A stretch of DNA of 64,000 nt from Clostridia bacterium (GCA_017513525.1 JAFXFC010000052.1:96468-160467), one strand, 5' to 3'. Positions 44,389-54,034 are shown, numbered from the stretch's first letter. The notes: generated by a model not told the origin, from the letters alone. Made by a program: numbers and translations.

Positions 44389-46803
44389 TTATTTTTCAGC
44401 CGCTTTGACAGTGTGCCAGATATCTCTTGCATAATCATTTATTGAACGGTCAGCTGCGAATATACCTGCACCTGCGATGTTATAAAGTGACATTCTGTTA
44501 AGTCTTTCTTTGTCGAGGAATATCTCTTCTGCCTTTTTCTGGGCAAGTGAATAATCAGCAAAATCAGCAAGAACCATATAGGGGTCATGATGCTTAATTG
44601 TTTCACCGATTTCGGGGAAGGATTTTCCGTCAATAAGGTGAGTATTGATATAGTCGATAGCTTTTCTGAGATGCGGATTGTTCTGATAGAAGAGAGCGGG
44701 CACATAACCGCTCTTTTTAAGCTCATTTACTTCACTGGTTCTCATGCCGAAGATAATGATATTTTCGTCGCCGACGGATTCATATATCTCAACATTAGCA
44801 CCGTCCATGGTTCCGAGGGTAACAGCACCGTTTATCATAAGCTTCATGTTACCCGTGCCCGAAGCCTCAGTTCCTGCAAGGGATATCTGTTCGCTGATAT
44901 CTGCTGCAGGCATAAGAAGCTCAGCCTTTGTAACATTATAATCCTCTACATAAACTACCTTAAGGTATTTGTTTACATCGGGATCATTATTTATCATATT
45001 GGAAAGTGCGATTATAAAGCTTATTATCTTCTTTGCGACATAATAACCGGGTGCTGCCTTTGCACCGAAAATATATGTGTGGGGAACATAATTGCCGTTG
45101 GGATTTTCTTTGATTTCAAGGTATTTACTCAGAATATGAAGTGCATTCATTTCCTGTCGCTTGTATTCATGAAGACGCTTTACCTGAACATCAAAAAGAG
45201 AAGCGGTATCAAGCTTGATGCCTGTTGTCTTATAAATGTGATCTGCGAATCTCTTTTTATTATTTTCTTTAATTCTGCCAAGTTCACTGAGCACTGTCTT
45301 ATCATCAGCAAATGCCTTGAATTTTGAAAGCTCTTCACCGTTTACGATAAATCCGCTTCCTATCTTCTTTGTAAGAAGCTCGGTAAGCTCGGGATTTGCC
45401 TGACAAAGCCAACGTCTGTGAGCAATACCGTTTGTAACATTGGTAAATTTTTCGGGAGTGAGTCTGTAATAATCGTTGAAAACAGTGTCCTTGAGAATCT
45501 GAGAATGAAGTGCGGAAACGCCGTTTACACTGTGACATGCGGCAACACAGAGATTTGCCATTTTAACGGCACCGTCTGAAATTATAGCAGTTCTTTCAAC
45601 ATAATCTGCATCATGTGTGCAGTTCCAAACATATGCTCTGAAACGGTTATCAATTTCTTTTATAATCTGATAAATTCTCGGAATAAGACGGCGTACAAGA
45701 TCCTCGCCCCAGCATTCAAGTGCCTCAGCCATAACTGTATGATTGGTGTAAGCAACTGTTGATGTGACTATTCTCCATGCGTCGTCCCAGCCGTAACCGC
45801 ATTCGTCGAGAAGTATTCTCATAAGCTCGGGGATAACAAGAGTAGGATGTGTGTCGTTTACATGAATTGCCATTTTTTCGGGGATGTTTTCCATTGTGCC
45901 GTGATCTCTTAAATGACGGCGGATAACATCCTGAATAGACGCAGAAACCAGGAAATACTGCTGTCTTAAACGAAGGCTCTTTCCTTCGGGATGATTGTCT
46001 GCAGGGTAGAGTATCTTACAGATAGTCTGAGCCATGGCATCTCTCTCGATAGCCTTAAGGTGCTGACCTGCATTGAAAAGTGACATATCAATGCCTGTGC
46101 CCTCAGCGGACCACAAACGGAGTACGCTGACACCTCTGCCGTCCTTGCCTGCAACAAACATATCATAAGGCACAGCCTTTATTGTATCGGCATCAATGAT
46201 TTCAACCTGATGATGTCCGTTATCCCAGAAGTCCTTTATCTGACCCTCAAAGTTTACATATACTGCACTTTCTTCTCTTCTTGAAAGCCATACATCACCG
46301 CCGGGGAGCCATTCATCGGGAAGCTCTGTCTGCCAGCCGTCAATAAGCTTCTGCTTAAAAATACCGAACTGATAAAGAAGCGAATATCCTCTTGCAGGAT
46401 AGCCTGATGTTGCAAGACCGTCAAGATAACAAGCGGCAAGTCTTCCGAGACCTCCGTTGCCCAGACCTGCATCGGGTTCACAGTCATAAAGCTTTTCGAG
46501 CTTTATGCCATATCCTTTAAGGACTTTTTCAAAAACCTTAGTAAGATTAAGATTATAAAGATTGTTTTTGAGAGAACGGCCCATTAAGAATTCCATTGAA
46601 AGATAATAAACTCTTTTTGCACCCGATTTATCGCCTCTTGCATTAAAATCGGCTCTCTCTTTTGCCATTATATCAACGAGAATAAGAGCTACAGCTCTGT
46701 AAAATTGTTCGTATGTGGCATCCTTTGCAGAAACACCGAAAAAATGAAGCAGTTTGTTTTCCAAAAGTGACTTTGCTTGTGCTTCAGAAAGTGAATTTTT
46801 CAT
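44389..46803 (-). CDS. glgP: Glycogen/starch/maltodextrin phosphorylase
   Basis: PLP-dependent GT35 enzyme of 804 residues releasing glucose 1-phosphate from alpha-1,4-glucans. YYLSMEFLMGRSL near residue 67, GNGGLGRLAACYLDG near 115, and the PLP-Lys site EASGTGNMKLMINGAVTLGT near 650 are all intact. Full length. GGAGG precedes the ATG. With the GH13 enzyme downstream on the same strand it forms an intracellular glucan-use pair, 104 bases apart. Confidence 0.96.
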   Translation of the reverse strand: MKNSLSEAQAKSLLENKLLHFFGVSAKDATYEQFYRAVALILVDIMAKERADFNARGDKSGAKRVYYLSMEFLMGRSLKNNLYNLNLTKVFEKVLKGYGIKLEKLYDCEPDAGLGNGGLGRLAACYLDGLATSGYPARGYSLLYQFGIFKQKLIDGWQTELPDEWLPGGDVWLSRREESAVYVNFEGQIKDFWDNGHHQVEIIDADTIKAVPYDMFVAGKDGRGVSVLRLWSAEGTGIDMSLFNAGQHLKAIERDAMAQTICKILYPADNHPEGKSLRLRQQYFLVSASIQDVIRRHLRDHGTMENIPEKMAIHVNDTHPTLVIPELMRILLDECGYGWDDAWRIVTSTVAYTNHTVMAEALECWGEDLVRRLIPRIYQIIKEIDNRFRAYVWNCTHDADYVERTAIISDGAVKMANLCVAACHSVNGVSALHSQILKDTVFNDYYRLTPEKFTNVTNGIAHRRWLCQANPELTELLTKKIGSGFIVNGEELSKFKAFADDKTVLSELGRIKENNKKRFADHIYKTTGIKLDTASLFDVQVKRLHEYKRQEMNALHILSKYLEIKENPNGNYVPHTYIFGAKAAPGYYVAKKIISFIIALSNMINNDPDVNKYLKVVYVEDYNVTKAELLMPAADISEQISLAGTEASGTGNMKLMINGAVTLGTMDGANVEIYESVGDENIIIFGMRTSEVNELKKSGYVPALFYQNNPHLRKAIDYINTHLIDGKSFPEIGETIKHHDPYMVLADFADYSLAQKKAEEIFLDKERLNRMSLYNIAGAGIFAADRSINDYARDIWHTVKAAEK

Positions 46804-47006
46804 ACAAAACCTCCAAAATTAAATCCGAAAATGCGTATTTTTACACGCCTTTTGGTTATTTTACACTATTTTTGTCCTGATTTCAATAGGTAATGATAAA
46901 TTATATATTACAAATAGTAAAGGTCACTATAATTTGTATTTATATTCTTTTGTATAAAGTTATTATGTGTTAAAAAAGTTAAATTACATTTATTTTAATT
47001 AATAGT

Positions 47007-47035
47007 TTGACTTATCTTACGAAATATTGTATGAT
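47007..47035 (+). promoter_or_regulatory. Promoter for alanine racemase
   Basis: TTGACT (47007-47012), 17 bases, TATGAT (47030-47035), 29 bases before the alr start. The 260-base gap between glgP and alr (46804-47063) is AT-rich and holds the divergent promoters; nothing else recognised. Confidence 0.7.
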
Positions 47036-47063
47036 AAAATGACAAAAGTTTTTGAGGTATAAG

Positions 47064-48245
47064 ATGCAGGAATTTTTCAGACGCACCTGGGCTCAGATAA
47101 ATCTTGATGCCATTGACAATAATATACTTCAGATAAAAAGTCTTCTTTCGCCGGGGACTTTACTTTGTGCTACCGTGAAAGCAGACTGCTACGGTCACGG
47201 ATATGCTTTTACGGCTGAGGCTCTTGGGGAAGCAGGGGCAGATTGGTTTTCCGTATCAAATCTCGCAGAAGCGCTTCAGTTAAGAAGAGTCGGTATCGTG
47301 AAGCCTATTCTTATTTTAGGTTACACTCCTCCCGATAAGGCAAGAGAGCTTGTGTATAACGATATTTCTCAGGCTGTATATTCAAGCGATTATGCTCTGG
47401 AGCTTTCAAGAGAGGCTCAAAAAATCGGCGTAAAGGTAAATGCGCATATTAAAATAGATACAGGTATGTCAAGAATAGGTTTTCTTTATCATGACAGCGT
47501 TCTTGATGCAGAAATTATAGATGAAGTGGCAGATATCTGTGCTTTACCCGGAATTTATCCTGAGGGCATATTCACACATTTTTCAAGTGCCGACACGACA
47601 GACGGAGAGCTTCTGACACGGCTTCAATATGAGCTTTTCTGTACTGCAGCGGATTCACTGAAGCAGCTCGGAATTGAGTTTTCTATAAGACATTGCAGTA
47701 ATTCCGCAGCAATACTTAATTACCCGGAAATGAATTTTGATATGGTAAGAGCAGGTCTTATTCTCTACGGACATTATCCGTCAAAAAATGCCCGTCACAG
47801 GATAAAGCTTCTGCCCGTTATGGAGCTTAAAACCGTCATATCAATGGTAAAGAAAATTCCTGCCGATACACCTGTAAGCTACGGCGGAACTTATGTTTCT
47901 GACTCCGAAAGAGTTGTTGCCACTGTTCCCATAGGCTATGCTGACGGCTATCCGAGGCGGGTTTCGAATAAAATGTATATGCTCGTAAACGGCAAAAAAG
48001 CACCTGTTCTCGGAAATGTCTGTATGGATCAGACTGTTATTGATGTTACAGGCATTGAAGGTGTTCATGCAGGAAAGCAGATAACCGTATTCGGTTATGA
48101 TAACGGTGCATATCTCAGTGTAGACGAAATCGCACAGAATGCAGGACTTATTAATTACGAAATACTGTGCGGACTCAGCCGAAGAGTTCCGAGAGTTTAT
48201 ATTAAAGATAACGAAATAATAGAAACAACCGACTATATGTTGTAA
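47064..48245 (+). CDS. alr: Alanine racemase
   Basis: PLP enzyme of 393 residues making D-alanine for peptidoglycan. TVKADCYGHG (about residues 37-46) contains the PLP Lys; HIKIDTGMSRIGF, RAGLILYGHYP and the late GNVCMDQTVIDV, with the Met-Asp of the second active-site loop, match the family. TTGAGG precedes the ATG. The next gene, an unknown envelope protein, follows after 15 bases, so the two are cotranscribed. Confidence 0.96.
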   Translation: MQEFFRRTWAQINLDAIDNNILQIKSLLSPGTLLCATVKADCYGHGYAFTAEALGEAGADWFSVSNLAEALQLRRVGIVKPILILGYTPPDKARELVYNDISQAVYSSDYALELSREAQKIGVKVNAHIKIDTGMSRIGFLYHDSVLDAEIIDEVADICALPGIYPEGIFTHFSSADTTDGELLTRLQYELFCTAADSLKQLGIEFSIRHCSNSAAILNYPEMNFDMVRAGLILYGHYPSKNARHRIKLLPVMELKTVISMVKKIPADTPVSYGGTYVSDSERVVATVPIGYADGYPRRVSNKMYMLVNGKKAPVLGNVCMDQTVIDVTGIEGVHAGKQITVFGYDNGAYLSVDEIAQNAGLINYEILCGLSRRVPRVYIKDNEIIETTDYML

Positions 48246-48260
48246 AAGGAGAGGTTTTCA

Positions 48261-49664
48261 ATGGTAAAAAGATATAAAGCGATTTTATCCGCACTTCTTG
48301 TTGTGCTTATCGTTTTTGCTGTAGTAACAGTTACAGGTGTTGTTGATATCAACAGAATAGTAAAAGAAAAAGAGGAGAGCACCACCCTTGGTGAAGCTCC
48401 GAAGCACTCTTATGAAGATGTTTTCAGTACATTTGCAGCTGCAGGTCTTCCTCTTATGAAGACGGATATTGAAAATATTTTCTATACCATGAATAAGAAC
48501 GGCGATGTTGCTTTTTATAAGGCGGGCGGCAGAAATATTGAAAAAATCGAAGATGTCGGTATTTTTGATGTAACGGTTTCCTGCAGCGGACAGAATCTTC
48601 CCGTAACTATACACTATATTGAGGCAGACGGAAAAACCTTAGGTTACGGTCTGTTTACAAATGAACAGCATCCCGAAGTTTTCCTTTATGACTATGCCTT
48701 TTTTAAGGTAACAAACCAGTTCGCGGGTTATGACTCAAAGAGTGATCTGCTTCTTCTCATTGATGTGGAAAAAGACCGTTTTTATGATGAAAATAAGGTT
48801 TACAGTGAAAGCTTTTATCTTTATGAATCTAAAGAAACAACCAATTTCCTTAATGAAGACCAGAGAATTGTAGACCTGCAGGCAAGACTCAGAACAGACT
48901 ATAAGATGTTTACTGACAAAATTCTTCATCAGGAAGAAGACAAAATTCTGTTCTTCTCCTCCCGTTTTTATAATGACTATCAATATTCTGATGAAGTTGA
49001 TATCTTTATAAGCGGCGGTTACGGTGAAAATATTGATAACAACAGATATATACTTGATGTTGCTTCTCTTGATTTATGGAGAACAGGGGACGGTGTTTAT
49101 TATTTCGCCGAAAAGAATATTGAAGACTCTGAAACAGAAGAAGTTACAGAGAATGAAGAAACTACCGTAAGTGAAGAAAATCCGGAGCATGAAGAGCATT
49201 CTGCTGCAGGATTCTCAGTTATGCTTTATGACGGTGAGGAATCAAAAGAAATAATTTCCTTTGAAGGCTCCTTGAAAGAAGATTTTATTCTTGATGACGA
49301 ATATCTTCTTAATATCAAGAGCGGCGAGGTTTATAATGTTCTTACGGGAAAGACCTTCAAAATTGATTATACTGCATTTGAAACAAGCTTTACACCTGAT
49401 CTGTTTGAAGTCAGTGAAGACGGAAAATACTGTCTTATCAGAGGCAAGAACAATCTTGATAAACCCTCTCTCGGAGTTTTAGATGTCAAAAAGAATGAAT
49501 TTTTCACATATACCGATAATGTTTTCGGTTATGTAGCTTCCATGCAGGCTCTTAATGACGGCACTGTTATTATAAGCCTTGCTGCAAATGAAACAGCCAC
49601 AACTTATTATCAGCTTGTATCCGCAGTGGGAAGCGTCGCTTCAACACAGGAAAGCGTCGGATAA
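48261..49664 (+). CDS. Unknown envelope protein with one N-terminal membrane helix
   Basis: Not recognised. It has 467 residues: a short basic start, a membrane helix (about 6-28), then an extracytoplasmic body rich in acidic and aromatic residues. An acidic stretch (about 292-315, Glu/Thr-rich) splits the body into two parts. Repeated strands such as GYDSKSDLLLLIDVEKDRFY and EVSEDGKYCLIRGKNNLDKPS suggest beta-propeller or beta-rich folds, but no motif is decisive. It is in an operon with alanine racemase, which suggests, but does not show, a cell-wall link. A 13-base stem terminator follows. Confidence 0.82.
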   Translation: MVKRYKAILSALLVVLIVFAVVTVTGVVDINRIVKEKEESTTLGEAPKHSYEDVFSTFAAAGLPLMKTDIENIFYTMNKNGDVAFYKAGGRNIEKIEDVGIFDVTVSCSGQNLPVTIHYIEADGKTLGYGLFTNEQHPEVFLYDYAFFKVTNQFAGYDSKSDLLLLIDVEKDRFYDENKVYSESFYLYESKETTNFLNEDQRIVDLQARLRTDYKMFTDKILHQEEDKILFFSSRFYNDYQYSDEVDIFISGGYGENIDNNRYILDVASLDLWRTGDGVYYFAEKNIEDSETEEVTENEETTVSEENPEHEEHSAAGFSVMLYDGEESKEIISFEGSLKEDFILDDEYLLNIKSGEVYNVLTGKTFKIDYTAFETSFTPDLFEVSEDGKYCLIRGKNNLDKPSLGVLDVKKNEFFTYTDNVFGYVASMQALNDGTVIISLAANETATTYYQLVSAVGSVASTQESVG

Positions 49665-49687
49665 AAAGCCCGAAAGTGAATAAAATT

Positions 49688-49730
49688 GACCGACTTAAAG
49701 TTATTAGCTTTAAGTCGGTCGTTTGTTTTA
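49688..49730. terminator. Terminator between convergent genes
   Basis: gaccgacttaaag (49688-49700), loop ttattag, ctttaagtcggtc (49708-49720), then gtttgtttta. It ends the alr operon and lies just past the stop of the minus-strand apgM. Confidence 0.85.
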
Positions 49731-49732
49731 TG

Positions 49733-50941
49733 TTAGTCTTTTATAAAGTGTTCCATGAGAAGTGTTCCGCTCTCATAGAAAATTCCTGTTGCTTTGGCTG
49801 AATTTTCGTTTACATTATTGACTCCGTCAATTTCCTTGTTTTTATGATATATCATAAAGGGAACAGGATCTCTTGCATGGGTATTTGTTTTTATGGGAGT
49901 GGGATGATCGGGTAATATCATAACTTTATAGTCATCATATTTTTCGAGAGCCTCAAGGAGAATAGGAAGTACCTGTTCATCTATTATTTCAATAGAACGG
50001 ACTTTGTTTTCGGGTTCGTTTCTGTGTCCGCATTCATCGGGTGCTTCAAAGTGAAGATATACGAAATCTGCTCCGTTTTCCCATTCTTCTACGGCACACT
50101 GTGCTTTACCCTTGAAATTTGTATCAATATAGCCTGTAGCTCCCTCAACCTCGGGAGTGTTCATTCCGGCACATATGCCGATACCCTTAAGAAGGTCAAC
50201 GGCGGAAATAATACTGCCCTTAAGTCCGAATTTCTCATAGAAATTATCGAGCTGCGGTTTTGTGCCCTCGCCCCAGAGCCATATGGAGTTTGCGGGACGA
50301 AGTCCTTTAGCCATTCGCTCAATATTAAGCGGATGCTCGGAAAGTACCTTATAGCTTTCTTTCATCATGCTGATAAGCTTCTGTGCATTTTCACAGTCTG
50401 AGAGATAGCTTCCTATTACTCTTCCCGAAATATCATGGGGAGGAGTCATATTGCCGAGGTCTGTAGTGCCGTTATGCCATACGAGACAGTGGCGGTATGC
50501 GACACCTGCATAGAAAGTGAAGATATCGTTTCCGAAATGCTCTTCAATGGCCTTCATAAGAACGGCGGCATCAGCAGTCGAAATATCACCTGCAGAATAA
50601 TCTATCATGGTTTTATCTTCATAGCTTTCTTCATCGGAAAGCGTAACAAGATTACATCTTAATGTAACATCCGAATCAAGAAGCTTTACGCCGATGCTTA
50701 CAGCTTCAAGCGGACTTCTGCCTGTATAGCTCTTTGTTGGGTCATAGCCTAAAACGCTTAAATTTGCAACATCACTGCCGGGCTTTAACGAGTCGTCAAC
50801 TGTTTTTACGAGCCCTACTTCACCTTTTAGTCCCATTTTATCGAATAAAGGCTTATTTGCCAATTCCATGGGTGTTTTTCCGGCAAGGGCATCTACGGGA
50901 TAGTCTGCCATGCCGTCATAAAGCACAACTGCATATTTCAT
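49733..50941 (-). CDS. apgM: Archaeal-type cofactor-independent phosphoglycerate mutase homologue (possible homoserine kinase)
   Basis: Alkaline-phosphatase-fold protein of 402 residues. The start VVLYDGMADYP carries the metal Asp, KPGSDVANLSVLGYDP (about 52-67) holds the Ser nucleophile region, LHFEAPDECGHRNEPE and ILPDHPTPI supply metal ligands. This matches the ApgM family, a subset of which is annotated as proposed homoserine kinase in bacteria lacking ThrB. The genome has an ordinary gpmI at 3864-5378, so the kinase role is plausible; no threonine genes are adjacent. CCTCC-complement GGAGG sits just before the start. Confidence 0.85.
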   Translation of the reverse strand: MKYAVVLYDGMADYPVDALAGKTPMELANKPLFDKMGLKGEVGLVKTVDDSLKPGSDVANLSVLGYDPTKSYTGRSPLEAVSIGVKLLDSDVTLRCNLVTLSDEESYEDKTMIDYSAGDISTADAAVLMKAIEEHFGNDIFTFYAGVAYRHCLVWHNGTTDLGNMTPPHDISGRVIGSYLSDCENAQKLISMMKESYKVLSEHPLNIERMAKGLRPANSIWLWGEGTKPQLDNFYEKFGLKGSIISAVDLLKGIGICAGMNTPEVEGATGYIDTNFKGKAQCAVEEWENGADFVYLHFEAPDECGHRNEPENKVRSIEIIDEQVLPILLEALEKYDDYKVMILPDHPTPIKTNTHARDPVPFMIYHKNKEIDGVNNVNENSAKATGIFYESGTLLMEHFIKD

Positions 50942-50961
50942 ATATAAATCCTCCTGTTAAA

Positions 50962-51173
50962 AATCATAATTCAGCAGTCTTTGACTGCTAAATTATGATT
51001 CAGATAAAAAAGAATAGATAACAGATAAAAGATAAAAGAAAAGGAAGCCGCAAGCGGCTTATTCCGCTTCGCTCTATTTAATTAAAATGCCGACCGCAGG
51101 TCCCGATTCTATTCTTTATTATCTATTATCTTTTATCTCAATAATTTAACGGTAAAGTTGTTAAATTATGATT
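50962..51173. repeat. AT-rich palindromic intergenic element
   Basis: The 231-base gap between apgM and the TtcA-like gene has layered repeats. aatcataattcagcagtc (50962-50979) and gactgctaaattatgatt (50983-51000) form a hairpin with one mismatch. The same ttaaattatgatt recurs at 51161-51173 and also pairs with the left arm. agataaaagata at about 51021 is repeated in inverse as tatcttttatct at about 51128, and a gccgcaagcggc hairpin sits between. This looks like a small non-autonomous repeat, with no gene in it. Confidence 0.5.
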
Positions 51174-51883
51174 TACCAACCACAAAGGTCAGCTTTCTGT
51201 AAGCCGCCGATGATTTTTTCCTTGAGGGCGGGGTATGTCTTTTCAAGCTCCTTGATGAGCTGCTTCATTTCGTTTCGGTTACTTATTTTGTCCATAGGAC
51301 AGGGGCTTTCAACGGTGGGAAGCTTTGTTTTTCTTGCTGCTGATAAAACCTCTTTTTCGGAAGCAAATATCATGGGTCTTATCATATATAGATCTTTTCT
51401 TGAAAGATATGTTACGGGGCGAAAGCTCTCTATTCTGCCGCCCGATAATAAATTCATCATAAAAGTTTCAGCCGCATCATCCATATGATGACCGAGAGCA
51501 AGCTTATTGCAGCCTGCTTCTTTTGTCATATCGTGAAGAATACCTCTTCGCATTCTCGCACATAAAGAGCAGGGATTTTTTTCTTCTCTTACTTCGAATA
51601 TGATGTGATAAAGCTCGGTTTCTCTGATAATGTGCTCCACTTCCAATTTATTGCAAAGGGAAGTGATTTCCGAAAAATCGGTTTTTTCTCCTAAAAAGCA
51701 CATATCGGCAGTAATTGCTTTTACTTCATATTTTTTCGGGTAAAATCTTCTCATTTCGGAAAGTGCATATAAAAGAGCTAAAGAATCCTTGCCGCCTGAA
51801 ACACCGACGGCAATTGTGTCGCCGTCTTCTATCATATTATATTTTTCCATAGCCGCTCTCATGCGGCTCATAAGCATCTGCAT
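51173..51883 (-). CDS. TtcA-like ATP-pyrophosphatase (tRNA sulfurtransferase family)
   Basis: Protein of 236 residues of the PP-loop ATPase family. GVSGGKDSLALLYALSEM (about residues 28-45) is the ATP-binding PP loop; CSLCARMRRG carries the C-x-x-C expected of TtcA/TtuA-type enzymes, followed by LALGHHMDDAAETFMMNL. TtcA makes 2-thiocytidine in tRNA; close relatives use other substrates, so the exact reaction is not certain. It starts one base after the ChbG/YdjC stop on the same strand, indicating an operon with it and hflX. Confidence 0.88.
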   Translation of the reverse strand: MQMLMSRMRAAMEKYNMIEDGDTIAVGVSGGKDSLALLYALSEMRRFYPKKYEVKAITADMCFLGEKTDFSEITSLCNKLEVEHIIRETELYHIIFEVREEKNPCSLCARMRRGILHDMTKEAGCNKLALGHHMDDAAETFMMNLLSGGRIESFRPVTYLSRKDLYMIRPMIFASEKEVLSAARKTKLPTVESPCPMDKISNRNEMKQLIKELEKTYPALKEKIIGGLQKADLCGW

Positions 51884-51884
51884 A

Positions 51885-52778
51885 TTAACCGAATCTCAGC
51901 TTTTTAAGGTCACGGTAGTTAATAAGCTGAATACCCTGTGACTTTATGAAATCAAGAGTTTTAGGATCGGAGAAAAGCTTATATTCCCAGTTTCTTCTTT
52001 GCCAGGAGCCGCATATACCCTTGATTTCGTCACTTTCAAGCACGGGGTGAATATATGTTTCAATAATTCCGTCGGGGAAAGCACGGTATTTTTCAAATAT
52101 ATATTCTCTGAAGTTCTCATAGCTTTCACTCTGAGGTCCGTTCCAGTCACCGGGCATAAGATAATCGAGAATTGCAACACCTGCTTCGTTTGCTCCCTTT
52201 ATCATGGGTTCAAGAAGGCCCATAACAACTTCCTTGGGAACATTTATATCAAGCATTCTGTTACTGAACTGCTCGTCTGTAAACTTTGAGGGGAAGCGGA
52301 AAGGCATACCGCCGTGCTTTGCACATTCTTCAATTGTAAGTGCTAAAAGCTCAAATCTGCCTGTTGCAACTCCGTAAAGAGAGCCCATGTGATTGTCAAA
52401 ATGTGAGGGAATAAACCCAAAACCGGCGAGTCTGTCATACTGTGCATTGATTTCTTTTCTTACATCCTCTAAATCAGCGTGCTCTTCAAACTGATCTGAT
52501 TCATGCCACATAAAGCCTTCTTCGTCCTTGAGAGAGGGGACATTGTCGGCTATGGGAGCCCAGCGGTAGTTGCCCCATTCTGATGTAGTCGTAAGGTGAA
52601 GTCCTACTGCGTACTGCGGATTTTTAGCTGCCCATACTGCGGCTTCCTTTGCCCAAGGACAGGGTGCCATGATAGTAGCAGAGGTGATACCGCCTTTTTC
52701 AAAAAGATCCATAACTGCAAGATTAGCGCTTCGGCACATACCGAAATCATCAGCATTAATAATTAAGTATCTTGACAT
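51885..52778 (-). CDS. ChbG/YdjC-type carbohydrate deacetylase
   Basis: Protein of 297 residues. LIINADDFGMCRSANLAV (start), VGLHLTTTSEWGN and PSHFDNHMG match the ChbG/HpnK/YdjC fold, with Asp and His metal ligands in ADDFG, GLHL and HxDNH-like positions. E. coli ChbG deacetylates chitobiose; related enzymes act on other N-acetyl sugars. The end QGIQLINYRDLKKLRFG is typical. It overlaps the end of hflX by 16 bases and precedes the TtcA-like gene. Confidence 0.88.
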   Translation of the reverse strand: MSRYLIINADDFGMCRSANLAVMDLFEKGGITSATIMAPCPWAKEAAVWAAKNPQYAVGLHLTTTSEWGNYRWAPIADNVPSLKDEEGFMWHESDQFEEHADLEDVRKEINAQYDRLAGFGFIPSHFDNHMGSLYGVATGRFELLALTIEECAKHGGMPFRFPSKFTDEQFSNRMLDINVPKEVVMGLLEPMIKGANEAGVAILDYLMPGDWNGPQSESYENFREYIFEKYRAFPDGIIETYIHPVLESDEIKGICGSWQRRNWEYKLFSDPKTLDFIKSQGIQLINYRDLKKLRFG

Positions 52779-54034
52779 ATATCGTCTTCCTTTACTATAT
52801 AATCTATTAATTTGTGCATTTTACTTACATCAACAACAGCATCGAAAAATACGCCGTCGGCTTTATATTCTTCTCTTAATATTCTTGATGTGTTTCGTAT
52901 TTCATTGGAAAGGGAGCCCATTGTAAACGGGATAAGAAGCAGAACTCTTTTCTTTGTTGAGGGCATATTTTGGGAAATGCACTCTAAAAGAGAGTCTATT
53001 CCCACGCCCGTGAGTGCTGAAATTTTAACGGTATTTCTTGTTACGGGCAGTAAATACGAGTTTGCAATATCGCATTTATTGTATACCGTTATCATTGGCT
53101 TTTCTTCACTCGAAAGCTCTTTTAATATATCCTTTGTAACCTTGAGCTGCTCCTCGCATTCACTGTCGGAGGCATCTGAGAGTATCAGGAGAATATCCGC
53201 ATTTGTTGCCTCTTCAAGAGTAGATTTAAATGCTTCAACAAGAAAGTGGGGAAGTCGGGAAATAAAGCCTACCGTGTCTATTAGCATTACTTCGCTTCCG
53301 TCGGGCAGTCTTATGGCCCTTGCCGTGGGGTCAAGTGTTGCAAAAAGCTTGTTTTCCGCAAGTACATTGGCATTTGTAAGAGTGTTAAGAAGTGTGGATT
53401 TTCCTGCGTTCGTATAGCCCACTATTGCGGCTGTTACAACACCGTCTTTTTTTCTTCTTTCTCTGTGCCGTTCTCTTCTTTTTGAAAGCTCTGAAAGACT
53501 TTCTTCAAGAGAATGAATTCTCCGTCTTATATGTCTTTTGTCACTTTCGAGCTTTGTTTCGCCGGGGCCTCGCGTTCCGATACCGCCGCCGAGTCGGGAG
53601 AGTGCCGTACCCTGTCCCGAAAGACGGGGGAGAGAATACTTGAGCTGTGCGAGTTCAACCTGAAGCTTGCCTTCGCCGCTTCGGGCATTTTTTGCAAATA
53701 TATCGAGTATTAAAACAGTTCTGTCAATAACTCTTGTTTTAAGCACTTTTTCAAGGCATCTTTGCTGGGTGGGGGAGAGCTCCCCGTCACAGATAACAAC
53801 ATCTATTTCGGCATTTTCGCAAATTTCTTTTGCTTCCTGAAGCTTTCCCGAACCGATATAAGTCACGCTGTCGGGCTTTTGTCTTTTCTGAATTATAATA
53901 GCTTCGGTTTCTCCTCCTGCTGTCTTTACAAGCTCAGACAGCTCGTTTACCGATGTTTCTGCGTCAAATTCTCCTGTATCTACAGATATCAGCAGTACCT
54001 TTTCAGTGCTTTCGGTGTTTTCATAAAATTCTAT
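52763..54034 (-). CDS. hflX: GTPase HflX (ribosome-splitting), with non-standard start
   Basis: Translation factor-like GTPase. The conserved N-terminal domain (TYIGSGKLQEAKE, DGELSPTQQRCLEK, GIGTRGPGETKLE) is followed by a helical linker and the G domain, with Walker A VGYTNAGKSTL, DTVGFISRLPH and NKCD. The usual ORF start is a GTG at 53866, but reading in frame upstream gives 56 more codons without a stop, encoding typical HflX sequence (VLLISVDTG, ELSELVKTAGG, QKRQKPDSV). The frame contains no ATG, GTG or TTG before a stop; AAGAGGTG stands seven bases before an ATA at 54034, giving 423 residues, the normal length. Start codon is inferred. Confidence 0.85.
   Translation of the reverse strand: MEFYENTESTEKVLLISVDTGEFDAETSVNELSELVKTAGGETEAIIIQKRQKPDSVTYIGSGKLQEAKEICENAEIDVVICDGELSPTQQRCLEKVLKTRVIDRTVLILDIFAKNARSGEGKLQVELAQLKYSLPRLSGQGTALSRLGGGIGTRGPGETKLESDKRHIRRRIHSLEESLSELSKRRERHRERRKKDGVVTAAIVGYTNAGKSTLLNTLTNANVLAENKLFATLDPTARAIRLPDGSEVMLIDTVGFISRLPHFLVEAFKSTLEEATNADILLILSDASDSECEEQLKVTKDILKELSSEEKPMITVYNKCDIANSYLLPVTRNTVKISALTGVGIDSLLECISQNMPSTKKRVLLLIPFTMGSLSNEIRNTSRILREEYKADGVFFDAVVDVSKMHKLIDYIVKEDDICQDT

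Noticed and set aside
44587..45327. 246-residue open frame antisense to glgP
   Set aside because: Shadow of the conserved phosphorylase reading frame; no motif or start signal.
53866..54034. Accepting the GTG at 53866 as the hflX start
   Set aside because: It would remove conserved N-terminal sequence that is open and in frame upstream, and shorten the protein to 367 residues, below the family norm.
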